Shown: positions 36,136 to 46,022, counted from the first letter of the stretch. The stretch is 64,000 nucleotides of DNA from Phyllobacterium endophyticum (GCF_003010935.1 NZ_PGGN01000001.1:372001-436000); one strand, 5' to 3'. Made by a program: numbers and translations. Notes: generated by a model not told the origin, from the letters alone.

Positions 36136-37806
36136 ATGTATCGTTATGATGAGTTTGATCACGCGTTCGTCTCCGCTCGCGTTGAACAGTTCAAGGACCA
36201 GGTCGAACGCCGCCTTGCCGGCGAGCTGACGGAAGAGCAGTTCCGGCCGTTGCGGCTGATGAATGGCGTCTATCTGCAATTGCATGCCTATATGCTGCGG
36301 GTGGCGGTTCCCTATGGCACGCTGTCCAGCAGGCAAATGCACAAGCTTGCCCATATCGCCCGCCGCTATGACCGTGGCTATGGTCACTTCACCACGCGAC
36401 AGAACATCCAGTACAATTGGCCTGCCTTGAAGGACATCCCGGCAGTTCTCGACGAGTTGGCGTCGGTGGAAATGCACGCCCTCCAGACGTCGGGCAATTG
36501 CATTCGCAACGTCACCGCCGATCATTTCGCAGGCGCTGCTGCCGATGAGGTCGGTGATCCGCGCCCATATGCAGAAATCCTGCGCCAGTGGTCGTCGATG
36601 CATCCGGAATTCTCCTATTTGCCGCGGAAGTTCAAGATTGCCGTAACGGGCGCCGACCGCGACCGCGCAGCGATCCAGGTCCATGATATCGGATTGCACC
36701 TGAAGAAGAACGAGTCCGGTGAGCTCGGCTTTGGCGTCTACGTCGGAGGTGGGCAAGGCCGCACGCCGATGGTTGCCAAGAAAGTACGCGACTTCCTGCC
36801 CGTCGAGGATTTGCTGACCTACACGACAGCCATCGTGCGCGTTTACAACCTCAATGGACGCCGGGACAACAAGTACAAGGCGCGCATCAAGATCCTAGTG
36901 CACGAGACCGGCACCGAAGAAATCACCCGTCAGATCGAGACAGAATGGCAGGCAATCAAGGAAACAGACCTCAAACTGCCGCAGCAGGACGTCGACGCCA
37001 TTGACGCCTACTTCGCGCCGCCGAATCTTGTACAGCGTCCTGAAGGCTGGTCTGAACTCGCGGCGGCCCGCAAGGCGGATCCTGCATTCTCCGCCTGGGT
37101 CGACCAGAACGTCACACCGCACAAGAATCCCGACTACGGCGTGGTGACAATTTCGTTGAAGCCAATCGGCGGTATTCCGGGCGATGCCACCGATGCGCAG
37201 ATGGATCTGGTTGCCGATATCGCCGAGAAATTCTCCTATGACGAGATCCGCGTCAGTCACGAGCAGAACCTCGTCCTGCCGCATGTGGCGATTGCCGATC
37301 TGCGCATCGTTTACGATCTGCTTCTGACCGACGGCTTGGCAACGGCTAATGCCGGCCTGATCACAGACATAATATCCTGCCCTGGTCTCGATTACTGTGC
37401 TTTGGCAACTGCGAGGTCGATCCCGGTCGCGCAACGCATCTCGGAACGTTTCGGCAACCCGGAGCGTCAGGCGGATATTGGCGAGCTCAAGCTCAAAATT
37501 TCCGGATGCATCAATGCGTGCGGCCATCACCATGTTGGCCACATCGGCATTCTGGGTGTCGAAAAGAAGGGTGAAGAGCTCTATCAGATCTCCCTCGGCG
37601 GTTCGGGTGACGAGATTTGCACGATCGGTGACATCACCGGCCGCGGCTTTTCCTCGGAAGAGATCGTCGATGCAATCGAAACGATCGTCGATCGTTACCT
37701 CGAAATCAGGACCGACAAGGAAGAGACGTTCCTTGCCACCTACCGGCGCGTGGGCGCAGCACCGTTCAAGGATGCGCTCTATAGCGAGGTTGCAAATGCT
37801 GCTTGA
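36136..37806 (+). CDS. cysI: Ferredoxin-type nitrite/sulfite reductase (CysI-like)
   Basis: A 556-residue siroheme and 4Fe-4S hemoprotein reducing sulfite to sulfide with six electrons. The cluster ligands are Cys415 and Cys421 (CPGLDYC) and Cys458 and Cys462 (CINAC), preceded by the ferredoxin-like repeat with RHTTRQNIQYNW-type residues (YGHFTTRQNIQYNWP near 80-94). Context (cysG, cysH) favours sulfite over nitrite. Electron donor is probably ferredoxin, since no CysJ flavoprotein is seen while a ferredoxin reductase and ferredoxin follow. The stop overlaps cysH by 11 bases. Confidence 0.92.
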   Translation: MYRYDEFDHAFVSARVEQFKDQVERRLAGELTEEQFRPLRLMNGVYLQLHAYMLRVAVPYGTLSSRQMHKLAHIARRYDRGYGHFTTRQNIQYNWPALKDIPAVLDELASVEMHALQTSGNCIRNVTADHFAGAAADEVGDPRPYAEILRQWSSMHPEFSYLPRKFKIAVTGADRDRAAIQVHDIGLHLKKNESGELGFGVYVGGGQGRTPMVAKKVRDFLPVEDLLTYTTAIVRVYNLNGRRDNKYKARIKILVHETGTEEITRQIETEWQAIKETDLKLPQQDVDAIDAYFAPPNLVQRPEGWSELAAARKADPAFSAWVDQNVTPHKNPDYGVVTISLKPIGGIPGDATDAQMDLVADIAEKFSYDEIRVSHEQNLVLPHVAIADLRIVYDLLLTDGLATANAGLITDIISCPGLDYCALATARSIPVAQRISERFGNPERQADIGELKLKISGCINACGHHHVGHIGILGVEKKGEELYQISLGGSGDEICTIGDITGRGFSSEEIVDAIETIVDRYLEIRTDKEETFLATYRRVGAAPFKDALYSEVANAA

Positions 37807-38551
37807 AGTCAATGACATTACCGTGGCGGACGAGGCGCGTGCGCTTCAGGCACGCTATGGTAATCTCGAGCCGATGGATGTCATCGAGCTCTCGGTCGAT
37901 CACCTCTTCAACGAGGAGATCGCCGTCGTTTCCTCTTTCGGTGCTGACAGCGCAGTGATGCTGCACATGATCGCGCAGGTCGACCGCGCAACGCCGGTGC
38001 TTTTCCTGGAGACCGGCAAGCATTTTCCGGCAACACTGCGCTATCGTGACCAGCTCATCGCCGAGCTTGGCATGACGGATGTGCATGATATCCACCCGCT
38101 GAAGCAGAGCCTCAAGGATGAGGACCCGTTCGGCGCACTGTCCATGACCAACAAGGATCGCTGCTGCTACATCCGCAAGGTCGAGCCGATGGCCCGTGCC
38201 GTCGCGCCCTACCGCGCATGGATGACCGGCCGCAAGCAATTCCAGGCGTCGACGCGTACGGCACTCCCCGTGTTCGAGTCTGTGGGCGCGCGTATCCGTA
38301 TCAACCCGCTTGCGCACTGGACCTCCGCCGACCTCAAGGCCTATATGGCCGAGCATGATTTGCCGCCGCACCCCTTGGTCGCCGAAGGCTACCGCTCGAT
38401 CGGCTGCATGCCCTGCACCTTGCCGGTCAAGGACGGCGAAGACGATCGCGCTGGCCGCTGGGCTGGCTCCGACAAGACTGAGTGCGGCATTCACCTGACC
38501 GGGCTTACCGACGAACTGAGCAACATCTCGCTGACGGATTCGAGTTTATGA
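37796..38551 (+). CDS. cysH: Adenylyl-sulfate (APS) reductase, thioredoxin-dependent
   Basis: Reduces activated sulfate to sulfite. The 251 residues start at the ATG at 37796 (MLLEVNDITVADEARAL), inside the end of cysI; the longer open frame from 37397 is antithetical to cysI coding and rejected. It has PP-loop-like SSFGADSAVMLHM near 46-58. The paired CC at 123-124 and CMPC at 204-207 are the 4Fe-4S ligands that mark the APS-using type over the PAPS-using type, and Cys230 in ECGIH is catalytic. Its stop overlaps the DUF934 gene (ATGA). Confidence 0.94.
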   Translation: MLLEVNDITVADEARALQARYGNLEPMDVIELSVDHLFNEEIAVVSSFGADSAVMLHMIAQVDRATPVLFLETGKHFPATLRYRDQLIAELGMTDVHDIHPLKQSLKDEDPFGALSMTNKDRCCYIRKVEPMARAVAPYRAWMTGRKQFQASTRTALPVFESVGARIRINPLAHWTSADLKAYMAEHDLPPHPLVAEGYRSIGCMPCTLPVKDGEDDRAGRWAGSDKTECGIHLTGLTDELSNISLTDSSL

Positions 38552-39081
38552 GTGACATTGAACAACCTGCGGGTGAGCTTTGGGGCCGCGAAGGTTTCCG
38601 CGAGGACCCTTACGTCACAGCCGAAACGCTGGAGGAGGCCGGTGATGCACCTGCTGTGATCCTGCCGCTGGGCGTCTGGCTCGGTCTCACCGAAGAGATA
38701 CGCAATGCCTCCAATCGCAAGATCGGTGTTGTGGTCGCCCCGGGTGAAAGCGTCGAACCGCTATTGCCATTGCTGGATTCGATCCCGGTAATTGCGCTGG
38801 AATTTCCAGCCTTTAGTGACGGGCGCTCCTATTCGAAGGCCGAGCTGATCAAGAACCAGCATCATTTCAAGGGTGAGTTGCGCGCCGTAGGGGATGTTTT
38901 GATCGATCAGGTCGCCTATATGCTGCGCACCGGCTTCGACACGATGAAGGTCAACCATGCGGTGACGCTGAACCGCCTTGCCGGCCATAATCTTCACGAT
39001 GTTCCCGGTTACTACCAGCCGGGACGAGGCTCGCACACAGTGCCCGGCACCTATAGCTGGCGCCGCGTTCCCGGGGCGTGA
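38548..39081 (+). CDS. DUF934 domain-containing protein (sulfite-reduction accessory)
   Basis: A 177-residue protein of the DUF934 family, regularly encoded after cysI/cysH in proteobacteria and sometimes called an oxidoreductase. ILPLGVWLGL, LPLLDSIPVIALEFPAFSDGRSYSKAELI and GFDTMKVNHAVTLNRLAG are the conserved blocks. No cofactor motif is visible; the role is unknown. The 4-base overlap with cysH indicates tight coupling. Confidence 0.87.
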   Translation: MSDIEQPAGELWGREGFREDPYVTAETLEEAGDAPAVILPLGVWLGLTEEIRNASNRKIGVVVAPGESVEPLLPLLDSIPVIALEFPAFSDGRSYSKAELIKNQHHFKGELRAVGDVLIDQVAYMLRTGFDTMKVNHAVTLNRLAGHNLHDVPGYYQPGRGSHTVPGTYSWRRVPGA

Positions 39082-40149
<1,068 letters not shown>

Positions 40150-40155
40150 GTTCTG

Positions 40156-40503
40156 ATGAGTTCTGAATCCCTCTATATCCACGTCACCGATCAGCACGGA
40201 AAGCGCCATACGCTGGAAGCTCTCGAGGGTTTTCGCGTCATGGAGGTCATTCGTGATTGGGGCCTCGACATCAAGGCTGAATGCGGCGGTGCCTGCGCCT
40301 GCGGCACATGCCATGTTTATGTCGATCAGGATTGGTCGGACAAGCTCTTTGCACCCATGGATGAGGAAGTCGACCAGCTCGATGTTACCTTTCACGTCGA
40401 GGACAATTCACGGCTTTCTTGCCAATTGATAATGACCGAAGAGCTCAATGGTCTGGAGATCACCCTGGCTCCCGACACCCAGCGGGATAGCGTCGCGGCC
40501 TAG
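40156..40503 (+). CDS. 2Fe-2S ferredoxin
   Basis: A 115-residue adrenodoxin/FdxB-like ferredoxin. Cluster ligands are Cys43, Cys49 and Cys52 (ECGGACACGTCHVYV) and Cys89 (RLSCQL). The acidic loop MDEEVDQLDVT is typical of the interaction face. It lies 6 bases after the reductase gene, so a redox pair is likely. Its last four bases overlap the convergent L,D-transpeptidase stop. Confidence 0.92.
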   Translation: MSSESLYIHVTDQHGKRHTLEALEGFRVMEVIRDWGLDIKAECGGACACGTCHVYVDQDWSDKLFAPMDEEVDQLDVTFHVEDNSRLSCQLIMTEELNGLEITLAPDTQRDSVAA

Positions 40504-41063
40504 AGCACAACGACGCGGGCGCCAACCGGCACCCGCGCATACAGGTCCACGACGTGGTCATTGATCATGCGGATGCAACCGTTCGAAACGGCGCGTCCTA
40601 TCGTCCACGGCTCCGTTGTTCCGTGGATGCGGTAATGCGTGTCGCGTCCATTGCGATAGAGATAGAGTGCGCGGGCGCCCAGCGGGTTGTGGGGTCCGCC
40701 TGCGACCCCACCAGCGTAGCGCGCATATTTTTCCGGCTGTCGCCTGATCATACCCTTTGTCGGGGTCCAGCGCGGCCATTCCTCCTTGCGGCCGACTTTC
40801 GCGGCGCCTCGAAAGACACGACCCGCTCGCCCTACACCGACTCCATAGCGTCGTGCGGTAAAACCGTCTTCGATCAAATAGAGAAAACGGCCACGCGGAT
40901 CTATGACAATGGTGCCAGGCGCGTACGATGAATCGAACGAAACATATTGCGGCCTGAACTCGGGCTGGACAACGAATTTTTTCTTGGATTTTGCCGCAGA
41001 CGCCGCCCGGGGAGCCAAGGCTGCCGCCAAAAGTCCTGCCAGAACACCACGCCGCGTCAGCAT
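40500..41063 (-). CDS. L,D-transpeptidase (YkuD family)
   Basis: A 187-residue exported enzyme. The N-terminus MLTRRGVLAGLLAAALAPRAASA is a signal peptide with a twin-arginine-like start and cleavage near 23. The YkuD domain runs from about 60 to the end. The catalytic motif is HGTTEPWTIGRAVSNGCIRM near 150-169, with the nucleophile in NGC. Family members make 3-3 peptidoglycan cross-links or attach proteins to peptidoglycan in the periplasm. It is monocistronic. Confidence 0.9.
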   Translation of the reverse strand: MLTRRGVLAGLLAAALAPRAASAAKSKKKFVVQPEFRPQYVSFDSSYAPGTIVIDPRGRFLYLIEDGFTARRYGVGVGRAGRVFRGAAKVGRKEEWPRWTPTKGMIRRQPEKYARYAGGVAGGPHNPLGARALYLYRNGRDTHYRIHGTTEPWTIGRAVSNGCIRMINDHVVDLYARVPVGARVVVL

Positions 41064-41222
41064 ATCAACCCCCCGAGTTTTCTGCTGTACAATCTTTTGA
41101 CTCTACCCTTTTCAGGCGATTCTGTCTGGGAATTGCTTACTGATGGTTTACACGGCTTCAACTCTCCGTGAGCAAGCAAGGAGAAAGCAACGGCTCATTT
41201 CCGCAATTGGACCGGAAAGTGC

Positions 41223-42161
41223 CTATGCCAGTCGCGCGACTCGATCGGTCAAAAGATTGAAGAAGCCCTCGTCGTCGACGTAGCGGATGTAAAGCGCATT
41301 TTTCGGCCGGTCGGTCACCCCCCACCAGTCGACAACAGTCATCCCAAGCGTCAGTTCGTTGGCTACATCGACCGCCACATTGCACTTCCGCCCGCGATAG
41401 AGCTCAGGCTTCAGCAGATAAGCGATGACGTTAGGGTCGTGCAGAGGCCCCCCATCGGAGCCATATTTTTCCTCGTCGAATCGTTCGAAAAATTCCAGTA
41501 GGGCGGCCGAGGCATCTCCCGCCCTTGTTCCCATAGCACGGAAACGCTCGATGCGCTTTGCCGTGGTCAGCGCCTTGTGTGTCACGTCGAGCGGTAGAAT
41601 GACCACGGGAACGCCGGACTGAAGCACGATCTGCGCCGCATGCGGGTCCACGTATATATTGAATTCGGCTGTCGGGGTAATGTTGCCGCCTTCGAAGAAA
41701 CCTCCACCCATGAGCACTATTTGCTGGATACGCGATGCCAGCTCGGGCGCGCGTATCAGGACCTGCGCGACATTCGTGAGGGGTCCAAGGGCGCACAGTG
41801 TGACAGTTCCCGATTGTTCAGCCAGCAGTGTCTCAATGATGAAATCTGCAGCGTGCTTGGCCTGAAGTTTCATGGTGGGAACCGGAAGATCCGGGCCATC
41901 GAGCCCGGTTTTTCCATGCACGTGTTCAGCCGTAACCAATGCTCGCATCAAAGGGCGGTCGGCACCGGCGAAGACCAGAGCGTCGCTCCGCCCTGCGAGT
42001 TCGCATATCTTCCTTGCATTCAGTTCGGTGAGTGCGAGCGGCACATTCCCTGCGACGACGGTCACGCCGAGGACGTCCAGTTCCGGACTTGCGAATGCAA
42101 GAAGGATCGCAAGAGCGTCGTCCTGTCCCGGATCGGTGTCGATTATGATTTTACGCGGCAT
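41223..42161 (-). CDS. Inosine-uridine preferring nucleoside hydrolase family protein
   Basis: A 312-residue ribonucleoside hydrolase. The calcium-binding DTDPGQDDA is at 7-15. VVAGNVPL, LCALGPLTNVAQVLIRAPEL, VLMGGGFFEGGNITPTAEFNIYVDPHAA and HDPNVIAYLL are family motifs. It splits the N-glycosidic bond of nucleosides for salvage; base preference cannot be read from sequence. It is divergent from the hsp20 gene. Confidence 0.92.
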   Translation of the reverse strand: MPRKIIIDTDPGQDDALAILLAFASPELDVLGVTVVAGNVPLALTELNARKICELAGRSDALVFAGADRPLMRALVTAEHVHGKTGLDGPDLPVPTMKLQAKHAADFIIETLLAEQSGTVTLCALGPLTNVAQVLIRAPELASRIQQIVLMGGGFFEGGNITPTAEFNIYVDPHAAQIVLQSGVPVVILPLDVTHKALTTAKRIERFRAMGTRAGDASAALLEFFERFDEEKYGSDGGPLHDPNVIAYLLKPELYRGRKCNVAVDVANELTLGMTVVDWWGVTDRPKNALYIRYVDDEGFFNLLTDRVARLA

Positions 42162-42195
42162 TTCTTACTTTCTATCAGGGGTAACAAGTCACTCT

Positions 42196-42224
42196 CTTGA
42201 ACTCTGCAATCCAACCGACCATAT
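42196..42224 (+). promoter_or_regulatory. RpoH (sigma-32) type promoter of hsp20
   Basis: -35 CTTGAA at 42196-42201, 15-base spacer, -10 GACCATAT at 42217-42224, close to the CTTGAA / CCCCATNT heat-shock consensus. Predicted transcription start is near 42231, just before the first leader hairpin. Confidence 0.6.
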
Positions 42225-42230
42225 CAAGGG

Positions 42231-42292
42231 ACAGAAGTGAAATGCCGAGCCAGGGTTTCACTTTTAGGTCGCTTTTCTCAAGGACTGCACAA
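42231..42292 (+). promoter_or_regulatory. ROSE-like RNA thermometer in the hsp20 leader
   Basis: The predicted leader of about 62 bases holds two hairpins. The first has 8-bp arms AAGTGAAA (42235-42242) and TTTCACTT (42256-42263). The second (42268-42285, GUCGCUUUUCUCAAGGAC in RNA) pairs GUC with GAC and CUU with AAG around a bulged G, burying the AAGGA ribosome site. It contains UCGCU, matching the UYGCU anti-ribosome-site motif of ROSE elements. Melting at high temperature would allow translation. Confidence 0.6.
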
Positions 42293-42718
42293 ATGACACG
42301 AATGACACCGTTTTCAAGCCCTCTGTTGCTTGGTTTCGACTCGATGGAAAAGACGCTGGAGCGTATCGCCAAATCAGGCGACGGTTATCCGCCTTATAAT
42401 ATCGAGCGTATCCGCGGCAATAGTAATGATCGTGAACAGCTTCGAATTATTCTCGCCGTCGCGGGCTTTTCCAATGAAGACCTCGAAGTGACCACGGAAG
42501 ACAACCAGCTGATCATCCGTGGCCGGCAGGCTGATGAAGAGACTCGTGAATATCTGCATCGCGGCATCGCGGCACGGCAGTTCCAGCGCATCTTCGTTCT
42601 TGCTGATGGAATGCGTGTCAGCGCCGCCACTCTGAAGAATGGGCTATTGTCGATCGACCTTGATCGACCGGAACCCGAGCGATTGGTCAAGCGCATCAAC
42701 ATTGCAGTTGAAGACTGA
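42293..42718 (+). CDS. Hsp20-family small heat-shock protein
   Basis: A 141-residue alpha-crystallin chaperone that holds unfolding proteins for DnaK/ClpB. Start MTRMTPFSSPLLLGFDSMEK at 42293 with AAGGA upstream; the longer frame from 42197 runs through the leader and is rejected. The crystallin domain has YNIERI, EDLEVTTEDNQLIIRGRQ and the C-terminal RPEPERLVKRINI with the IxI-like tail. It belongs to the rhizobial IbpA/HspF-like class. Control appears double: RpoH promoter and RNA thermometer. Confidence 0.93.
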   Translation: MTRMTPFSSPLLLGFDSMEKTLERIAKSGDGYPPYNIERIRGNSNDREQLRIILAVAGFSNEDLEVTTEDNQLIIRGRQADEETREYLHRGIAARQFQRIFVLADGMRVSAATLKNGLLSIDLDRPEPERLVKRINIAVED

Positions 42719-42774
42719 TCGTCAGCTCTAACTGGACAGGGCCTTGGATGGACTGTCCGAACATGGAGGCTATC

Positions 42775-43032
42775 ATGCAAACGACTGACCACAAGAATCT
42801 TCTGACTGAGCTCGAATTCGCCCGTCTTGGCGCAGGCCAGGTGGCCTATATGCGCAAGGTGAAGACAGAGGATCTCGCCACGAGTTTCCCGGCACTTCCG
42901 CCGATGACGCCAGGCGTTGAACTATGGGCGCTGTTCGCAGCTAATGGCGATCCGATCGTCCTTTCCGACCAGCGCGACAACATTCTCGTCGGTGCGCAGG
43001 AACACGAACTGCGCACAGTGATGCTGCAGTAA
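42775..43032 (+). CDS. DUF1150 family protein
   Basis: An 85-residue small protein of the DUF1150 family, commonly encoded right after hsp20 in Rhizobiales. The ATG at 42775 follows GGAGG by 5 bases, so it is preferred over the ATG at 42748. LGAGQVAYMRKVKTEDLATSFP, then LWALFAANGDPIVLSDQRDNIL are typical. Function is unknown; co-occurrence suggests a stress or proteostasis link. Confidence 0.88.
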   Translation: MQTTDHKNLLTELEFARLGAGQVAYMRKVKTEDLATSFPALPPMTPGVELWALFAANGDPIVLSDQRDNILVGAQEHELRTVMLQ

Positions 43033-43148
43033 GACGAGATTCCCGCGGCGCGGCAACGCGCCGCGAACCTTGAGCTCCAATCCCCTTTGCGGCCGGCGCC
43101 AAAAGGCAGTACACAACTTCTGCTGCCGCATGGAATTAGGAGAGCTTC

Positions 43149-44117
43149 ATGACAATCGTAAAGCCAAAACTTGTCACCGTTTTTGGAGGCTCCGGCTTTA
43201 TCGGTCGTCATGTCGTGCGCGCGCTGACAAAAAGAGGCTATCGGGTTCGTGTAGCCGTCCGCCGCCCGGATCTCGCCTTCCATCTGCAGCCGTTAGGCGG
43301 TGTAGGCCAGATACAGGCTGTTCAGGCAAATCTGCGTGACCGTGCCTCGATCGATCGAGCCGTCGCGGGCTGCGACCATGTTATCAATCTGGTGGGTCTG
43401 CTGTTTGAGGCCGGGAAGCAGAAATTCAATACGGTGCATGAAATGGGCGCCCGCGCGGTAGCCGAATCTGCCCGCGCATCGGGTGTGCCGCTAACGCATA
43501 TGTCTGCTATCGGCGCCGACGCACACTCTCGTTCCGCCTATGCCAGCACAAAGGGGCGCGCCGAGACTGCTGTGCGCGAAATACTCCCGGACGCAATTAT
43601 CATTCGCCCATCGATTGTGTTTGGTCCTGAAGACAGTTTCTTCAATAAATTTGCAGGCATGGCGCGCATCTCGCCCTTCCTTCCGTTGATTGGCGGCGGC
43701 CGGACGAAATTCCAGCCCGTGTATGTCGGCGACGTAGCCGAAGTTTTCGCACGGTCGGTTGACGGTGCCTTGAAGAAAGGCGAGGTTTATGAACTCGGCG
43801 GCGGCGAAGTGCTGACCTTCCGGCAGTGCCTTGAGGAAATGCTGCGTGTTATTAGCCGCAAACGCATGTTTGTGTCGATCCCGTTTTGGATCGCCAAAAT
43901 CCAGGGTTCTATCCTGGGCCGTCTTCCGAACCCGGTGATGACCCGTGATCAGGTCTTGCTCCTGCAGCGTGACAATGTTGTGTCAAACGCTGCCAAAGAA
44001 GAGGGTCGCACGTTGGAAGGTCTTGGAATTCAGCCGCAGACAATCGAGGCAATCCTTCCATCATATCTCTGGCGCTTCCGCGTGCATGGGCAATATTCCA
44101 GCCAAAAGCCGGCATAA
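43149..44117 (+). CDS. NDUFA9-like NAD(P)-binding protein (complex I-associated, SDR-like)
   Basis: A 322-residue atypical SDR. The nucleotide-binding VFGGSGFIGRHVVRAL is at 11-26, GCDHVINLVGLLFE near 79-92, and HMSAIGADAHSRSAYASTKGRAE near 117-139 replaces the classical Tyr-x3-Lys region with YASTK. PSIVFGPEDSFFNKFAGM follows. It is homologous to the NDUFA9 subunit of mitochondrial complex I, and bacterial homologues are thought to be NADH dehydrogenase-associated or ubiquinone-related. The start has AGGAGAG. Confidence 0.87.
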   Translation: MTIVKPKLVTVFGGSGFIGRHVVRALTKRGYRVRVAVRRPDLAFHLQPLGGVGQIQAVQANLRDRASIDRAVAGCDHVINLVGLLFEAGKQKFNTVHEMGARAVAESARASGVPLTHMSAIGADAHSRSAYASTKGRAETAVREILPDAIIIRPSIVFGPEDSFFNKFAGMARISPFLPLIGGGRTKFQPVYVGDVAEVFARSVDGALKKGEVYELGGGEVLTFRQCLEEMLRVISRKRMFVSIPFWIAKIQGSILGRLPNPVMTRDQVLLLQRDNVVSNAAKEEGRTLEGLGIQPQTIEAILPSYLWRFRVHGQYSSQKPA

Positions 44118-44132
44118 GCCAACTAGCAAGCC

Positions 44133-44939
44133 TTACCCCATTACTATCAGGGCTATCAGTCCCAGCGTGCCGACGACGAGCCGCCACCATGCGAACAACG
44201 CGAACCCATGGCGCGACACGTAGTCGAGGAGATAGCGAACGACGAATACGCCAGAGATAAACGCCGCTATGAATCCCACGAAAATCAAAGAGCCATCGTT
44301 GAAAGTCAGTATGTTGCGGTTCTTGAAAAGATCGTAGGCGAACGCGCCGGCCATTGTTGGCATGGCCAGGAAGAACGAAAATTCAGCTGCGGAACGCTTG
44401 TCCGTTCCAAGGAGCAGTGCACCCACGATCGTTGCACCGGAGCGCGACGTCCCGGGTATCATGGCGAAACACTGGATAAGGCCGATCTTGAGACAGAGAC
44501 CAAGCGGATAGTCCATGACGCTTGTGTAGCGCGCCTTCAAATCGAGGCGGTCGACCCAGAGAAGAATGAGCCCGCCGATAATCAGCATCACGCAGATCAG
44601 CCTTGGCGATTCGAACAGTACCTCCTTGATGAAATCATGGGCGATCGCACCTATGACCGCGGCGGGCAGAAACGCGACGAGAATTCCGGTGACGAAGCGC
44701 CGCGCCGTGGGATCGCTTGGCAGGGCCCTTGCGATCTTGAGAAGACGGCTGAAATAAACGGTCAGGATTGCGAGAATGGCGCCAAGCTGGATCAACACCT
44801 CGAAGGTCTTGCCATTGGATTCAAATCCCAGGAAATGCCCTGCAAGCAGGAGATGCCCTGTGGAGGAGACGGGCAGGAATTCGGTCATGCCTTCCAACAA
44901 GCCAAGGAAAAGGGCTTCGACAATCGTTTCTGATTCCAT
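44133..44939 (-). CDS. uppP: Undecaprenyl-diphosphatase (UppP/BacA)
   Basis: Inner-membrane phosphatase recycling undecaprenyl diphosphate for peptidoglycan and polysaccharide synthesis; overproduction gives bacitracin resistance. The 268 residues have about eight transmembrane helices. Catalytic motifs are [14 protein letters not shown] at 16-29 and [17 protein letters not shown] near 160-176. It is convergent with the NDUFA9-like gene. Confidence 0.96.
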   Translation of the reverse strand: MESETIVEALFLGLLEGMTEFLPVSSTGHLLLAGHFLGFESNGKTFEVLIQLGAILAILTVYFSRLLKIARALPSDPTARRFVTGILVAFLPAAVIGAIAHDFIKEVLFESPRLICVMLIIGGLILLWVDRLDLKARYTSVMDYPLGLCLKIGLIQCFAMIPGTSRSGATIVGALLLGTDKRSAAEFSFFLAMPTMAGAFAYDLFKNRNILTFNDGSLIFVGFIAAFISGVFVVRYLLDYVSRHGFALFAWWRLVVGTLGLIALIVMG

Positions 44940-45017
44940 GATTATCGCTTTCTTGAATTTTGCCGTTGGGAGTAACCGGCTATTGGTGAAATCCTGTTTA
45001 CTTGTCTCGTGCTAAGG

Positions 45018-45039
45018 TTGCGCCTATACGTTGGCGCAA
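45018..45039. promoter_or_regulatory. Inverted repeat in the uppP/GST divergent region
   Basis: TTGCGCC at 45018-45024 and GGCGCAA at 45033-45039, 8-base spacer. It lies in the 168-base divergent gap, 79 bases from uppP and 69 from the GST gene. Candidate operator of an unknown regulator. Confidence 0.35.
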
Positions 45040-45107
45040 GCTCGACGCGGCTGTCGCGAGACGACGGTGCGGATAAAATACCAGTTTGAAAGATTTACCA
45101 ATCTGCC

Positions 45108-45800
45108 ATGTTGACGCTCTTCCATCATCCCATGTCCACCGGCTCCCGCTATGCCCGACTCATACTCAACGAATATGACATTGAGGTGGAACTCATCGAG
45201 GAAAATAGTTGGGCACGCCGTAAGGAGTTTCTGGCACTTAATCCTGCGGGAACACTTCCGGTGTTATTGGCGGAAGGCGACGTGCCGGTTTCTGGCGCGT
45301 CTGTTATCGCAGAGTATATCGATGAGACGCGGGGCGCGCTAAAGCGAAGCCGCCGTTTGTTCCCCGAGGATTCGCTCAATCGGGCCGAAGTCAGGAGGCT
45401 TGTCGACTGGTTCCTGACGAAGCTCGAGAACGAAGTGACGCGGCACATGGCGCGCGAACGTATTTTCAAGCTGCATATGACCGCCGAGCAGGGTGGCGGG
45501 GCGCCCGACTCAGGCGCTATTCGTGCTGCGCGTACCAATATCACCCAGCACATGAAATATATCGACTGGCTGACGGCGACGCGCAACTGGCTGGCTGGCC
45601 CGGCACCAAGCTACGCCGACATGTCCGCTGCCGCATCGATTTCGATCCTCGATTATCTTGGCGAGATCAAGTGGGGCGACTATAAAGCGGCACGCGACTG
45701 GTACACGCGGATGAAATCACGCCCGTCATTCCGTCCCTTGTTGTCCGATCGCGTACGCGGTCTGCCGCCTTCATCGCACTACGGCGACCTGGATTTTTGA
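45108..45800 (+). CDS. Glutathione S-transferase family protein
   Basis: A 230-residue cytosolic GST. The N-terminal thioredoxin-fold domain has LTLFHHPMSTGSRYARLILNEY and the cis-proline segment NPAGTLPVLLAEGDVPVSGASVIAEYID. The C-terminal helical domain has LAGPAPSYADMSAAASISILDYLG, the N-capping box motif. The likely catalytic residue is in MSTGSR. Substrate is unknown. A cluster of nested inverted repeats separates it from queG. Confidence 0.88.
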   Translation: MLTLFHHPMSTGSRYARLILNEYDIEVELIEENSWARRKEFLALNPAGTLPVLLAEGDVPVSGASVIAEYIDETRGALKRSRRLFPEDSLNRAEVRRLVDWFLTKLENEVTRHMARERIFKLHMTAEQGGGAPDSGAIRAARTNITQHMKYIDWLTATRNWLAGPAPSYADMSAAASISILDYLGEIKWGDYKAARDWYTRMKSRPSFRPLLSDRVRGLPPSSHYGDLDF

Positions 45801-45811
45801 TAGCGCCGATT

Positions 45812-46009
45812 TATCTCCCCTTGTGGATGAGAAAGGGTTTTCTTGGATTAAGCCTCTTCGCTAAATCCTTAAAAAAGCCAAGAAAGGGGTAGTTCTCAGC
45901 GAAGCAAATTCCCTCTCTTGCGATTTCTAGCTCCCAGCAAAGACGCTAAGATGCTGAAATCGATTTCTCTCCCACAAGGGGAGAGATAGTCAGCGTCGAA
46001 CCACGCAAA
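45812..46009. repeat. Hairpin-rich repeat element between GST and queG
   Basis: Nested inverted repeats: outer arms TATCTCCCCTTGTGG (45812-45826) and CCACAAGGGGAGAGATA (45972-45988, a 2-base insertion), inner arms TTTCTTGG (45839-45846) and CCAAGAAA (45878-45885). The right end carries GTCGAACCACGCAAA (45995-46009), a 15-base word repeated at 50394-50408. There is no ORF; it looks like a REP or MITE-type element. Confidence 0.5.
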
Positions 46010-46022
46010 AGGTTCATAGAAA

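Noticed and set aside
37397-37795. N-terminal extension of cysH to 37397
   Set aside because: This part lies inside cysI in another frame and reads as low-complexity Arg/Ser-rich sequence; the true CysH N-terminus matches the ATG at 37796.
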